Shown: piece after piece, positions 31,318 to 52,777 of the stretch
Position numbering within the stretch: position 1 is the stretch's first letter
Layout: every line of letters begins with the position of its first letter
NCBI RefSeq assembly: GCF_030265065.1
Contig: NC_080412.1
Span: 33,541,001-33,605,000, forward strand
Source of the DNA: Corythoichthys intestinalis
Taxonomy: Eukaryota; Chordata; Actinopteri; Syngnathiformes; Syngnathidae
Length of the DNA: 64,000 nucleotides
Direction: 5' to 3'
Translations under genes and position numbers: made by a program
Notes under the pieces: generated by a model
Told to the model about the DNA's origin: nothing
Seen by the model: only the letters and a program-made list of their open reading frames with translations
Database searches by the model: none

Positions 31318-33288
31318 TAGGGCTGCAGCTATCGAATATCTTAGTAAATGAACACTCAACTGAAAATTCCATCGATTAATCGGATAAAACATTTATTTAT
31401 TTTTTTAGGTAAAGAGCCATTATAAATATTACATGAAAAAACAAGACAATTCACATAATATTCAACCATTTTTAGACGATCAATGTCTTTTAGATGTACC
31501 ATAGACTTCTTAATGTATTGACTGGGCGCGGGGCCGATAAATAGGGAGCCTGCATTGTTGGCGAGGCCGTCAAAGCCGACCGAGTAGAATCACAGACAAA
31601 GAGCTTTTTTTGTTGAAAATTCTTATGAATAACTGCTTAAATCCCTGAAATCTTTATAGATATGGACGTAAAACAGTCTCGATTCCTGTTTAAAAAAAAA
31701 ACAAAAAACGTGCAGTTAGTATTTATTTTACGTGAATATGTCGAAGTACAATGCTAGCTTGTTAGTAAATGTAGCTAGCGGCCGCCTGATGTATACAGAG
31801 CTTTTCCGGTGAAAATTCTTGTAAATAAATGCTTAAATCCCCAAATTCTTTATAGATATGGATATAAAACAGTCTCAATTCCTGGTTAAAAGCAAAAAAA
31901 AATAATAATAATAAAAATAAATAAATAAAACATGCAGTTAGCATTTATTTTACGTAAATATTGCTAACTATGATGCCAAAGCAGTAGCAGTTAATTTCAC
32001 CCATTGGTTTTTTTGACAACGTTTCAAAATGCATGCATGGTACGAAAAATATAATACTTACCTTGGATCCTCGAACAAATTACTCCTGAGGCAATCCTTC
32101 CTCTTTGTATGCGTTACAGCTTGCGTACTTTTTCAACAGAGATCTGGCGTTAGATCGCTGAGTGCGTGTTTGTGAATAGCTCCTCTTGATATGGGAGGCC
32201 CCCTACTGGAATGCAAGGCGCAGTGCATGACCGATCTGACCCATCAATATGTTATGAAGTTTATGGATCTACATCGTTGAAAACAGCCAACAATTGCCTC
32301 TCAGATGTGACCAGAAAAAAAACGAAAAATTCAGTGCTTTCACTCAAAAAACTTAAGATCTTAAAAAAAACATTTTTAAATATAATTTCTTACCATAAAA
32401 TGTCATTTCGCTTGATAACACACATCATTTAGAAGCTAGGTGTTTTTCGCACGTGTTTCAATTGAATTTCCATTTGTGTCAGGCCATCATTAAGTCCTAG
32501 TTAAGTTTTAAATTAGTCTAAATTGTAAGTCCTGATAGGATTTGGAGTTTTTGCAGTGCTCAAAATAAATGTATGATACATGCTGTATTGGAGCACATTA
32601 GGCACCAGTGCTACTTGGTGTTTTATCCATCAATGACTACTGAGCTAAAATTGACAGTTAGCTTTATTATATTTTTATTTTACAGCCTCATCACACTACA
32701 GCTGTTTTTTTTTACAGATTAAATAAAGCCTGTATGAAAAACACATTAGCCACGCAGCGACAGTAGTCATAATTAATAGAAACCTAGCCCTCTGCAGGGC
32801 TAATGTTACGTTAGCAAGGTACAGCAACGTTAATCTTATCTATTAGCGCTCATTTACTTAATTTTACCTTGTCACAAGTATCAATCCTCCGCTCTCGGAG
32901 TGAACCGAGTGCCTTTAGTGGAGCTGCACCATTGAAGACGTGCTGTAAAGTTATGCAGGCGCTGTCTACAGTGAATACAGTGGTCCCCTTGGTCTCCAGC
33001 TTAAAATCCTCCCACACTTTTGACATTTTCTACTTTTTCTGGGTGCCTTTTGCTTCCTCTTCCGTTCCCTCTAAATTTATGCATGATTGAAATCAAATAT
33101 ATCCGCCGCCTCAGTCTTCTTCCTGTACACATGTGACGTCAGCGCGTTGTGCCACATTAAAAGTAGACCGGGCAAAACCTCATTCTTAGAGCTGGCAAAA
33201 TTAAACAATTCCTCGAAGCAGAGAAAATTCCTCGATCAATTTTTAAAATCGAGTTACTCAAATTATGCGAGTAATCGTTTCAGTTCTA
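31318..33288. mobile_element. hAT-like element (TAGGGCTGCAGCTATCGA family), long copy
   Basis: Ends TAGGGCTGCAGCTATCGAAT and AGTAATCGTTTCAGTTCTA; exact 8-bp target repeat ATAGATTT at 31310-31317 and 33289-33296. A segment of about 100 bp is duplicated internally (near 31594-31690 and 31796-31895). A minus-strand stretch near 33030-32880 begins MSKVWEDFKLETKG, reminiscent of a BED finger start, but it is short and decayed. Confidence 0.88.
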
Positions 33289-33464
33289 ATAGATTTATAC
33301 ATAAAAGGTTTGTAATGAGTGATGGTGTAAATATGTGTGTGCTGTGTTTAGTTGTCTGTCCTTACAGTACGTATTGTTAAGCGCCCCACAACAAGATAAG
33401 TTGTATAGAAAATGGACGCAAGGATGTTTGTTCATATGTCAATAATTTTCATTTAGTGTCTCCA

Positions 33465-33720
33465 TCCATCCATTTTCTCTAACGCTTATCCTGTTTAGGG
33501 CCATGGGGTGTTGGCGCCTTTCCCAACGGACCTAAGGTTAACAGCAGATAGCTTGAAGTGATCGCTAGTCAGTCACAGGTCACATAAAGTGACAGACATC
33601 CATTTAGACTCACACAAACACACAGTTATTAAGCTGCATTCACAGCCAGTCCTCACAGTTTAAATGAAATTGACGTCCATGCTCACTGGCAAGCAAAGAG
33701 TTAAATATAATATTTAAAAA
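33465..33720. repeat. LINE tail or SINE fragment with CATCCATCCATTTTCT motif
   Basis: Begins CATCCATCCATTTTCTCTAACGC and continues through TTATCCTGTTTAGGGCCATGG, a common dispersed fish repeat that I take to be the 3' part of a non-LTR element. Family not certain; the rest has decayed. Confidence 0.5.
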
Positions 33721-33834
33721 TAAAATCAACTTCAGAGTGTTATTAGGGGTTCTAACCAGAATGGATTTCTGTTTTTATTCATTTTAAGTGAATTGATTTT
33801 GTTCTTAATTATTATATACACTATTATATTCTGG

Positions 33835-34495
33835 AGTGTCTTATGTGTGAAATTATTAACACATTATTATATCATTTCACATGTTATTTTGGTGTTTTGG
33901 AGTGACACTGATGGTTTGGTAAAACTTTTTAGCATGTTCTTTATATTATAGTTATCTGAATAACTCTTAATAGCTATGTTACGTTAACATACCGGCCACG
34001 TTCACATTTCAATGTTCATGCATCATGTAACATTATCATACCGTACACTTATTCAGCATGTTGTTCTCGATTGTATTTTTATTTTAAATTGCCTTTCAAG
34101 ATAACATATCTGTACTATGTGTTGGATTTTATCAAGTAAATCTCCCCCAAAAATGCGACTTATACTCCGGTGCGACTTATATATGGCGGAAAACACAGAC
34201 ACAGCTGAAAAAGCAGTTTCTGCTCTCGCACCCCTCTATAAAACAAACCACTGTATTTTAAGTCAAAAGAACTGTTGTGTCTGATAGAACAATATGTCTA
34301 TATGCTGCCATAGCAGATTCACGGCGCATTAAGTCCCCGAACCATTTTTAATTTGTCCATTTTACCCTGAAAACCCCCATTTACAGACGTCGCGCAACCG
34401 CTTTTTGTTTCAAACCAGCCATAAAAAGGTAATTATATTTATTATTCAAAATGTGTGTCATTTTTAGCTTAGAACCATTAATTGATGTCTAATAT

Positions 34496-34532
<37 letters not shown>

Positions 34533-35282
34533 GACTTAAAAAAATTATTTACTAGCATATTTTAAAGTTTTAAACAAATTACGTCAAAATTAAAATATTG
34601 GCGTCTGTAAAAAAAATTCACGAATATCTACCTCATAACTATCACTTGTATTTTTTCGTTACTGTCGCATTTTCCCCCAATATTTTAGATGATAAATAAT
34701 CGATCCAAACAAAGAAAAATAAAAAAAATAAATTAAAAAAAAAGGTTTAAAAGGGTAAATATATGAAATGAAAATCTCGATTACTCCTTGACGTCTGCGA
34801 TCTCTGCATCGCAACCCTTGTTATATTACCATGTTTCACCCATTTAATCCTGAAAAAAATCTAGCTGTGGACATTGACATCTGTGTCTTGACACTCGATG
34901 ATACATGCTATATGGAGTTTTTGGATCGAAACAAGGTAAGTAGGCAATAATATCTCGTTAAAATCATGGCGTCTTTAATTTTGCTCTCGGGTGCTCTCAC
35001 CTCCAGTTAGGATTTTGCTGTATAAAAAATATACATATTTTTTTAAAATTCCCACCTGTTCAAAATTTTTCTTCCCACAGAAAATTGACATTTTAAGCTT
35101 TCCAATGATATATCACACGTGCAAATCGGACAATTTTGAAATTTGGACAAATTGGGGGTCTCAGAGCGGAACTTCAAGTCACCTAAGTGTTTTCCGCCAT
35201 ATGTTATTTTCCTCTTCGTTGAGCATTTTATGGCTGGTGCGACTTATACTCAGGTGCGACTTATATTCCGAAAAACACAGTA
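33835..35282. mobile_element. DNA transposon with CCGTATTTTTCGGACTATAAG termini, copy 2, interrupted
   Basis: Reverse-oriented relative of 22151-22650: it shares TTAACATACCGGCCACGTTC and the GCGACTTATACTC blocks, ending CGAAAAACACAGTA at the right. The left end has decayed. The GGCGGAAAACA element at 34185-35198 is inserted, and copy 1 gives the empty site (CTTATATATG). Confidence 0.8.
34185..35198. mobile_element. GGCGGAAAACA element, copy 2
   Basis: Termini GGCGGAAAACAC and GTGTTTTCCGCC with the 4-bp target repeat ATAT (34181-34184, 35199-35202); about 1014 bp. Contains a 31-base oligo-A run near 34501. Same order and orientation as copy 1 at 13182-14184. Confidence 0.9.
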
Positions 35283-37144
35283 ATTTATAATTATGAAAGT
35301 TAAAAAATAAAATAAAATCTTTATAATGTGACTGTGTGAAATTAAAAGACTTAATTCCTGACTTTATTAATTTTGTCTTTATTAACATTTTATTTATGTA
35401 TAAACTTAAGTAATTGGTAATTTTATTTGATTAACATACATTTTATAAATTCATAATATTAGTACAATAACAGTAAAAATATATGAATAATTGATAACAA
35501 AGAAGTCTATTTTACTAGCAAAAATAATCCCCCTTATAAGGGGTCAGCGAAATAAGACTGTTTCAAATGTGATCATGGATATGGAAATTATTCATAAAAA
35601 AATGAATTGAATTGCATAGATTTAATGCCATATGTAAGAACATTTTTAATATGTACTATATTGTGATCATGAATCAGTGAGTTTTCGATCCGCTCTTGCA
35701 GGTATCTTTAAATTGCGCCAGTGTATAGTGAAGCAGCTGATCCGTATTTCACATACTGTACTTCATATATCAGGCCTACCGCAACGACACCGTTAGTCTG
35801 AAACCCCCTTCAAAAACTTTTGGGTTAGTTAACAGGCCACTTCCCCTTTAAGCAGAGGAGGTCAACGCGGACACAAGCAAATGCAAATTTCAGATGACTA
35901 AGGGAAGGGCAAGGAAATAAAATATTAACAGAAAAAGGGTTATGATTTAAAGCCTGAATGTCTGCTCAATATTGTAGGTATATGACTGAACCTTGAACTT
36001 TCGGGCTGATTACTTGACAAACGGAGAAAATTTACTTTCGATAAGATGCAAACTAAATCAATACATCATAAATAAATCATACTAATATGATAATTTGGTC
36101 AGTTAATTAATTAATGAAAAAAATACTTGAAACGAGATACCAAAACATAAGTTTCGTAGCTCCTTTAGGACACTTGCCTGAACAGATTTTAATCATTTTT
36201 TTAAAATATATATTTTAAAAGCCAGAATATTCTTTTTTCACCTCCTATGATAATATGGAATTGACCAACTTCTTTAACTGGAGCGCACTGTAGTATGCCA
36301 ACAAACTATTTGAAAAGAATAGACATCATTGTTGAATCTATATGCTCCAGGAGAAAAAAAATTATTTGCTTTGTCAACAATTTCAATGACTCTTTTGTGT
36401 TACTAACTTGTTAATGCTTAACCAGTGCTAAAATAGACACTTTCTGCCTCCAATAAATCACCCGCCAACTGCTCTTTAAGCAGGTATCAAATGTCCTTCA
36501 TTTAATCTACTTAATTTAATGATAAGCGATCATCAAATCTTGAAATAACCTATTCAAAATCATCAATCAAAATCATATTCGATACCAAATGTCACCGAAA
36601 TGCCCAACAAAATCATTCCCAACAGCATTTGTACTTATTTCATCTAGCAAACCAGCCAATTTCTATAATATGGACAATATAGATCTAATTAAAAATCAAA
36701 TTATATTCATTGCCCTCTGAATAATGTTTAATAAAAACATGTATATAACCTCCAATGGAAAATACTGCAAAACTAAACAGTGCCAAAGCATCATAGTTTA
36801 ACAAGCATTTACACTATGACATAAAGCAGTGTTATGTACATTACAAGCGCTTGCCGCGGTTGGATCAAAAAGGAGGGGGGGAAAAAAAGTGTCTGCTTAC
36901 ATTTGGTTACGTGCCAGGCACGTGTAATGTAATCAATTTTGGGCGGGTATAGCAGACATATCATGTAGCTACGGGCAACAAATCAATGTTCAAATTAGTC
37001 TCACTTTGTTCGAGCGCAAAAGGAAAAAAAAACCTGCGCACACTCCAAAATGTATATCTGAAGTTGCTATTAGAGCTCCTAAGAGGCAATGTCTTGGCTG
37101 ATTAGATAGAGAACATTTCTTGCGAAGATCACTGTACTTCCAAC
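35283..37144. other. AT-rich intergenic region upstream of the claudin gene
   Basis: No exon or complete repeat seen. Sequence before 37145 may include the promoter of claudin exon 1a; no convincing TATA box or other core element could be fixed. Confidence 0.4.
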
Positions 37145-37361
37145 ATGAGCGACATTATTGAAATTACAGCACTTTTTCTTGGTTTTGTAGGCTGGATACT
37201 GGATTATGTATCATTGCAAGACCAGTATTGGAAAGAATCCACTAATGATGGCAGCGCCATTACAACTTCCACAATATATGAGAACCTGTGGATGTCTTGT
37301 GCTAGTGATTCTACAGGAATTTATAATTGCCGTGACTTTCCATCGCTTTTAGCCCTCCCAG
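37145..37361 (+). CDS. Upstream alternative first exon (1a) of the claudin-15-like gene
   Basis: The ATG at 37145 opens 72 codons plus one base ending at a strong donor (CCAG/GTAAGTC). Length (217 nt) and phase are identical to exon 1b at 38908. It encodes the N-terminus, TM1 and most of the first extracellular loop, with the claudin signature NLW...C...C (W49, C52, C62) and acidic Glu46, Asp55 and Asp64. Differences from 1b cluster in TM1 and just after it (ILDYVSLQDQYWKEST versus [16 protein letters not shown]), including a charged Asp20. If joined to exon 2 it gives a 222-residue isoform. It could instead be a decaying leftover of a tandem duplicate. Confidence 0.7.
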
Positions 37362-37691
37362 GTAAGTCATGTTCTTTTGAAAAATGATTTTAGTGCAAAA
37401 AAATGCCAATCATAATAATCTTGCACTTACAGTACCGATGTGTTGATGATTCGGCTGAAAGTTTTAGCTGAGTGTGCATATTATTAAAAAAAAGATGTTC
37501 CTTTTTTTTTTTTTTATTAGGAGGAGGTAAATACATACATAAGGATGAATGTAAAAATTAATGTTAAAAATCAAAGGACAGCAACTTCACTTCAGTAGAC
37601 CAAATTTAGTTCAATATGAGTATTTGGTTTTAAAGATCATTTTCGTCAAAGTTCATTGAAAAGCCATTAAAATGGGTTATTAGAGCGTTCT

Positions 37692-37795
37692 AAATTGATC
37701 ACCAGTAGGTGAATAGCGGGATAGTGTAAAGCGCTTTGAGCGCCTTGAAAGGTGGAAAAGCGCTATATAAGTATAACACCATTTACCATATAGTT
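37692..37795 (+). repeat. SINE tail fragment
   Basis: Matches the 3' part of the SINE at 31048-31247 (GATAGTGTAAAGCGCTTTGA and CTTGAAAGGTGGAAAAG) without the tRNA-like head. Lies between the two claudin first exons. Confidence 0.75.
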
Positions 37796-38907
37796 TGGAA
37801 TGTACAATATATACAAATACTGTATTCCTTTACTGTATATAATACTGTACTGTATACTAATACTGTATATAAACATTAAAGGAACTGAAGAAATAGGAGT
37901 AGTTAATAGTGTTACTGTCTATCTTTCGTATCATTTAATACCACAAGCAGCTCCTTTTTGCAATCTTGTAAACTAATCAACCAAATTCAATTGTAACCAT
38001 TTTGTTTTATATGAGGATATTAAGCAATATTATGTTTTTGTTTTTTAAATAATATATGAAAGCACAATAGTTGCGTGAGTCATTTTTGTCAGATACGGCT
38101 AATATTATTGGGGTTATGGATAATAAGCTGCTTTATAACTATCTTATAACTGTGTTATAACAGTCATCAAAAACCTCCCACAATAATTCATGCAATTTTA
38201 CATTTTATTTGCATATTAAAATGAAAATATTTATGTTTCATGAGTGCTGTTTGACTCAAAATGTACGTGTGAAATATTGCGTTATCTCCTTAAATCCATA
38301 AATGGACAATTCCCTTTTTTTAAACACTAGGGTCGACAGGACAAAAGTAAAAATTTAAACCATGAAAAATGCTCGCTGACAGACAAATCTACGCTTATTC
38401 GTAGAGCAAATAGTTTTTATCTATGGGTGGGCAGCGGGCACGTGTTGATGCGTCCACACCCCTCGCGACCAATGACCTTCCCCATCATCCTTCAGGAAGA
38501 GGAGCCCAGTCAGGACATGAATCCCATTAGTAAGAACTGGGATTTATTGACAAGTCTTCAAAAGCGAGGTGACAAATAGCTCTGAGTCTATAGACGTTAG
38601 TCAGCAGGTGGCGAGGTTCAATCTCACTTCCCTTAAGTTGAGTAAACACGTGGACTTTTGAAAAAAGTAAGTTAAGGAGATGCGTGAATAATAGGGCAAA
38701 TCATAAGTGGCCTGTTTGGAATTAATCATTAATTTGAAGATTTCTGGAGCATCCTAGCACAAGGGTTGCTGGGAAATAGACGGAGGCAGCTGGGTTGAAG
38801 AAAAACAACTTTGTTCTTGAAGATAGTTTAGCCAGTTGTAAGAAGTCTTCCGTTTTGAGGACAGCTCCAAGACAGACAGGACTGATCTGAATAGAAATCG
38901 TGGAGTT
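37796..38907. other. Sequence between claudin first exons 1a and 1b
   Basis: AT-rich apart from a GC-richer stretch at about 38420-38530. It should contain the promoter of exon 1b if that exon is independently transcribed. No gene seen. Confidence 0.4.
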
Positions 38908-43636
<4,729 letters not shown>

Positions 43637-44722
43637 CAATTTTCTGTGCAACTCATGTAGAAATACATGATCAAATATTGAAATATGTAGTTCAATCGCA
43701 AACTTTTTTTAAAATTTTCTTTTTAAACTACTGAAACCTTTTATGCAGTGTGATCTTTATGCACCCATTCAATATACTGAGGTTAACAGGACAGTAGTAG
43801 CGCAGTAAAGATAACCGTATCTTCAGAGTTATGACAATGTCTTCATTGCGTGAATACAAAGGCTACTGTACATCAGCAACACTCCTAGACAAAATAGTAA
43901 TATGCAAGTGGAGATATCTGTAGTCAAAGGAAGTGATTTTTGTTAGAGGTACTCATAATCGTATCAAAAATACTTTTTTTTATACACAAAAAGTAGATTG
44001 GAAAGATGGGAGCTTATGCATGGTTGCATCTTAATTTTCAGCTGTTGTGATGTAATACACATACCTTGCCGAAAAATTACATTTTTCCAACAGTTCCACC
44101 ATATTCTGAGAATAAAAATATGTGGATTCGATGTATTTATATGTTTGACATAGGTGTCATATGAGGAAAATATTTTTGCTTCCGTTATGTTCATTGTTTT
44201 ATATAGTAATAAAAACATTTTTTTAAGTAATCCTGGTGATGAGCAATGATTTTTAGTCAAGAGCATTTAACGACACTCTGCGTTCGGGGTGGAAAAAATG
44301 TATAAATGGCTCCTACATGGTGATGGTGCCCCCCTGTGGGAAACACATAGTATCGCAACTGATTCAGATTCAGAATATTTATTGTCATTGTTACAAAAAG
44401 CACAACGAAACTTTTGTTTGGAGCATCCATACAGCTCGTGCAGCTAAGTTGGTAAAGTGCAAAACCCATAAAATAAAAACCCTTCAGCTGGTTTTGTGAT
44501 AATTACTTTATAAAGGAAATTGGTATCAATTATCTGTTAAACCATTTACCAGAATCAATGCTCGTTTTGTTATGGTTAGTAAACCAGTTTGCAGAAGCTC
44601 TTTTATAGAATTAAATATTTTTGTGAAAGCAATTATTGTATTTCATTGACTATTTCAGCACAATGACAAAGATATACGTCCATTCATGTGGCGCTTCAGG
44701 CTTCTGCTGTGACTTTAGATTA
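43637..44722. other. 3' flank of the claudin gene
   Basis: Contains the claudin poly-A signal (44208) and, at about 44363-44420, a fragment GATTCAGATTCAGAATATTT...TTGTCATTG resembling the tail of a fish non-LTR element. No gene. Confidence 0.45.
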
Positions 44723-45482
44723 CAGGTCGTCCCTGGGTTACGACGTACCCGACTTGCGCGATTTCGACTTTAAGACGCTGAAGCCTCGTCAGCCATTCTG
44801 TGTCCAGTGGTGTTTTTTTTTTTTTTGTCACGTAAACAGTACCTAGTTCTTGCCATGTGTCCGCCCACAGCAGCATCGCCGCCATCCTGCAGTTCCTAAT
44901 GGCGTCAGGTCTCACCCGTTCATCTCTGGTTCTCATGTGTTCGCCAGAGAAGCGCCCTTTTCGGCTTGAGAGCGTCATGACGCACACCCCAACCTCCAGT
45001 TCTTCCCCAGCTGCCGACATTGCGCCTTTTTCCGAATTCCCACTTTGTTGTTCTCATGCTGATGCTGCCGCTTCTGCCCTGGTGCAGCCTCCTCTTGCGA
45101 GTCCCGATCCGTGTTTTTGAGATCCGACAGCGGGCTCGCGTTAAGAGAGGCGACCTGAGCGGCCATGATATCCCCACCCCTCACTCACCTCCCTACTCTT
45201 TCCACAGCGCCCTTTTCGCTCAAAGCGACTCACTAGCGAGTAAAGCATGAATATCTGTTTTTTTTGTTTTTTTTTTGAAAGCCCAGTCATTCAATACAAC
45301 GGCATTACACAACGTACCTCACAGTATCTTATTTTTTACTTGATCTTATTAATATGACGTATAATACATGTTTTTGGACAGTTATTTTGTATTTAGAGGT
45401 ACTTAAACGGTTAATTCTGACTTACGCGGAAATGCGGGTTACATCACCAGCCTACGAACAGAACTCGTTCGTAACCTGGGGA
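44723..45482. mobile_element. DNA transposon with CAGGTCGTCCCTGGGTTACG termini
   Basis: Left end CAGGTCGTCCCTGGGTTACGA and right end TTCGTAACCTGGGGAG are inverted. The GC-rich centre (44880-45200) holds overlapping short frames on both strands without known motifs. Target duplication not resolved. Confidence 0.65.
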
Positions 45483-46370
45483 GTTTTTTTGGCAGCCATT
45501 TTAATTTTTGTCTTAGTCTTTTGGACGAAAATACTTATTAGTCTTTGTCATATTTGAGTCATTTCAAAATGTGTTCGTCTTTGTCTAGATTTAGTCAACG
45601 AAAACTCAAATTTCGTCTAGTTTTAGTCGACAGTTCTCAAAATATTTTCGTCTATAAACTTCAAAAGGTTTATTCCATGAATAAATAAAAGGTTTCCAAC
45701 CATTTCAAATGAACATGACGGATGACCAGATCACGGTAGAGTCTACAAGGACATCACAATTTTCATGATGATAATACACACTCAGCAGGAAGACAGCACA
45801 TCATTTGCAATTAATTAAACTTACCTGGACACCACGAACTGTATGTAAAATGTTTTCCAAGACTTTAAGAAGACACGGAGTCACTGCGCTAAATGCTAAT
45901 GCAAACGCTATGCTAACGCTACAAGTTAGTTTAGTGTGTGATGATCACTCAGCACAGACCTTTAAAGGCTAAAGCAACATGGCATATCTCGCCAAGATAA
46001 AGCAAAACATATCAAGCAGCACATGACACATACAGTATGTTTCATAAAATGAGCCTGGAATGGGCACAGGCTTAAGCGATTGTATGGTGGGAGGGGGACA
46101 GCACGTCACATGAGTGACATGACCAAACACTGCTGGATGCATTCTAACTACACATACAATAGTATCAAACATTGTGAATTTATGAAGGAAACTATGGCGA
46201 ATTTTCATCTTGTTATCGTGTCGTCAGACGACAACTGGCATCCATCTTGTTATGTTTTAGTTTCCAAAGACACGTTTTCAGCGAGTCATTGTGACGTCAT
46301 CATCATGAAAAAATTGTCTGTTGGCGAAATATTTTCGATACCGTCATCGTTGACGAAAACAACACTGCCG
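45483..46370. repeat. Decayed MITE-like repeat with TTTTAGTCGAC / GTTGACGAAAACAACACTG motifs
   Basis: The left part is rich in TTAGTC and TTTTCGTC motifs, and the right end GTTGACGAAAACAACACTG is a known-looking MITE terminus. A piece (about 45870-45990) recurs at 63065-63195 (GTGTGATGATCACTCAGCAC), confirming a dispersed family. Confidence 0.6.
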
Positions 46371-46783
46371 GGGACTTTGTCACTAGTGTACATCAAACCC
46401 ATTTTAACTGTGAGGCTGGCAGTCAATGAGTTCATTTTAAAACGTAGCACATTTTTATTATCATAAAACTAGTTACTCACGTCCATTCAACTACACAAAA
46501 CACTTTTACACTTTTAGAAGTTGTATGTAATGCATAAATATTTAAGTTGTTCAACTAGTTATTCATGAGTATGTAAATGAATAAACATTTTCAGTGGTTG
46601 AAAGGAATGTATAGTATATTTATTTCTGATGACTCAGAGAAGCTCCTATTCAAAATATGAAAACATCAAAAGCTCACCAATAATGAAATTACTTCCACTT
46701 CATAGTGTCATTTATGGTTTCTCGTTTTTATGAGAAGCATGCTAAGGAATTAGTTTGGCACCTTATAATCAGTTACTGTAGAG

Positions 46784-47643
46784 CAGTACTTCTCAAATAG
46801 TGGGGCAGAGCAATGCTAGGGGTGGCGCATGAGACCTTAGAGAACATACTTTTTTGCCAAACTAGAATAAAGTGTAATTGCACATCCACTGAGTGGGTGG
46901 CAGTGGCGCTCTCATTTTTAGCATGTGCGCAGTATTTTTGAACCAAACAAGAACACACAGCAAAGAGCACTGGAGATATGAAAAGCTAAGACGAAGAAAT
47001 ATGACGAAGCGTATGTAGCATTTGGCTTTTGGCTTTGACTTTTAGTACAGTGGGAGATGAGGAAAGACCAGTCTGTTTACTTTGTCTAAAAATGTTCGCG
47101 GCGGACAGCAGAAATTCTTTTTTTCTTTCAGCGAAAACGTGCCGAATACTGCCAACAATCTTCCCGCTTTGTCAGTGTTACAGTAGTAAACCAGCGAGCA
47201 CTGTCAGCATCACATTAGGTTGCATACCAAATTGCTCAATGCAAAATAACCCAACACCACAGCAAAGGAGCTGATACTGCCTGCAGCAAAAATAAAAAAA
47301 ACTGTCTCTCTGTCCAATGTCACTGTCGTTTTTGTTCTATTAATTTTTGTTTTTTCAGTCTAATAGTTTTGGCATACTGTCCTCGTGGGTTAATGTTGCT
47401 AATCAATTTGAATTTATGATTATTTATTGATTTTAATTTATTTTTTTCAGTGTCAAACGGTCAAAAAATGTATCGAGTCTTTTTTTCTTCTTAATATTAA
47501 AAAGGACACAATGTTATGCAGAGGTGTACTTATAATAATAAGAATCTTATAGACAAATGATACTACAGTATATTTGCTGCAGAGAGTTGGGGGGGCGCGG
47601 AACGTTTACGTCTTCCTGGGGGGGGCCTAACAGAAAATAATTG
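46784..47643 (+). mobile_element. hAT (ZBED-like) deletion derivative, copy Z1
   Basis: Begins CAGTACTTCTCAAATAGTGG; exact 8-bp target repeat CTGTAGAG at 46776-46783 and 47644-47651. Shifted frames from about 46990 read YDEAYVAFGF and ERPVCLLCLKMFAADSR, the BED-finger start of hAT transposases. The catalytic part is missing. It serves as the empty-site reference for the insertion in copy Z2. Confidence 0.88.
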
Positions 47644-47848
47644 CTGTAGAGAAAAGAGCAGACGAACAATGTTAAAGTTTTGTCTTAATGCAGGGAATAT
47701 TTATTCCAGAATTTAAAATACACATTTCTACCAATAGATAAAAACATATTTAGGATTTCTGAACGGCAGGACTCACATCCTTAGTATGGAAAAAAAATGT
47801 TTAGAGTAGGAACACGATGGCATGCGTTGAGCAGAAAGTGTATCCCTT

Positions 47849-51331
<3,483 letters not shown>

Positions 51332-51788
51332 TTTTGTGGCAGTGAAGAAACACTGGAGTCACGTTGTGTCACAGCGCACTTTGTGCATTAAACTCAAATT
51401 AATCAATCACTTCAATTTGACTTCCGTGCTACGCTAACTCAACAGGAAGTGGTAACACTAGATTCGTGCGCCTTCCATCCTTTCAAAATAAAAAAATAAC
51501 TAATTACAATTTGAAGTTGATAATAAAGGCACCCATGTAATGTTGACTCCTATTCTTTATTCCTTTGTCTGAAACGTATTGTTTACTGTCGCACAGGAGC
51601 ATGATAATGTCCATAATCTGTAAAATGAATTATCTATCGGTTTGGGATTTACAAACTATATTTGGTTGAGTCTTGAAAACCCATATCGCAACTGTCTGTC
51701 CTCCTTCCACCATCCATCCACACCATGGATACACCAAAAGGAGGCATAACCCGCCCCTCCCAAATACTGTACTTTACATAACGTATAT
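51332..51788. other. Upstream region of sat2 copy A
   Basis: Holds the promoter side of sat2 copy A (reading leftwards). No other gene or intact repeat seen. Confidence 0.4.
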
Positions 51789-52771
51789 GGCGGAGAAGAC
51801 TCAGGTCACTTGAAGTCCCGCTCTGAGACCCCCAATTTGGCCAAATTTCAAGATTGTCGTATATGCATGGGTGATGCATCATTGGAATGCTTAAAATCTC
51901 AATTTTCCGGGGGAAGAACATTTTTGCACAGAAGGGCATTTAAAAAACAGAATTTAAACAGCAGAACCCTAACTGGAGGTGAGGGCACGCGAGAGCAGAA
52001 TTATAGACACCATGATTTTAATGAGCTATTATCGCGTACTTAACTATTTACGATCCAAAAATTCCATGTTGCATGTATCACTGAGTGTACTGTCAAGACA
52101 CAGCTGTGAATGGCCACAGTCGGATTTTTGTCGGATTTTATGGGTGAAACATGGTCATATGACAAGGGGCGCGATGCAGAAATCGCAGACATCAAGGAGT
52201 GGTCGAGATTTTCATTTTCATATACAGTATTTACCCTTTTAAATTGTTTTTTTTTTTTTTGAATTTTTCTTTGTTTGGATCGATTATTTGAATATGGAAT
52301 GGTAATGGGAAAAAAAATTAAGCGATAGTTATGAGGTAGATATCCGTGACTTTTTTACGGACGCCAATTTTTTCATTGTGACGTAATTTGTTTAAAAGTT
52401 TAAAATATGCGAGTGAATAATTTTTCAAAGTGTTTTTTTTTTTTTTTAAACTAAATGTTAGCCAACAATTAATGATTCCAAGCTAAAAATGACATACATT
52501 TTGAATTATAAATATAATTACTTCCCTTCTTTTTATGGCTGGGTTGAAGCAAAAGCGGTAGCGCGAAGTCTGTAAACGGGGGTTTCCAGGGTAAAACGGA
52601 CAAATTAAAAATAGTTCAGGGGCTTAATGCGCCATGAATCTGCTATGGTAGCATATAGACATATTGTTCTATCAAACACAACAGTTCTTTTGGCTTAAAA
52701 TAACAGCAGTTTATTTTAAAGAGGGGTGCAAGAGCAGAAACTGCTTTTCAGTCTTGTCTGTATTTTCCACC
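51789..52771. mobile_element. GGCGGAAAACA element, copy 3 (reverse)
   Basis: Ends GGCGGAGAAGACTCAGG and GTATTTTCCACC; 4-bp target repeat ATAT at 51785-51788 and 52772-52775. About 983 bp, opposite orientation to copies 1 and 2. It is inserted inside the target duplication of the neighbouring GATATCG repeat. Confidence 0.88.
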
Positions 52772-52777
52772 ATATAT

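Noticed and set aside
33465-33720. Possible conserved non-coding element
   Set aside because: The CATCCATCCATTTTCT start marks a common dispersed fish repeat.
44857-45250. Overlapping GC-rich frames on both strands
   Set aside because: Inside a transposon with CAGGTCGTCCCTGGG termini; no recognisable protein and frames on both strands of similar length.
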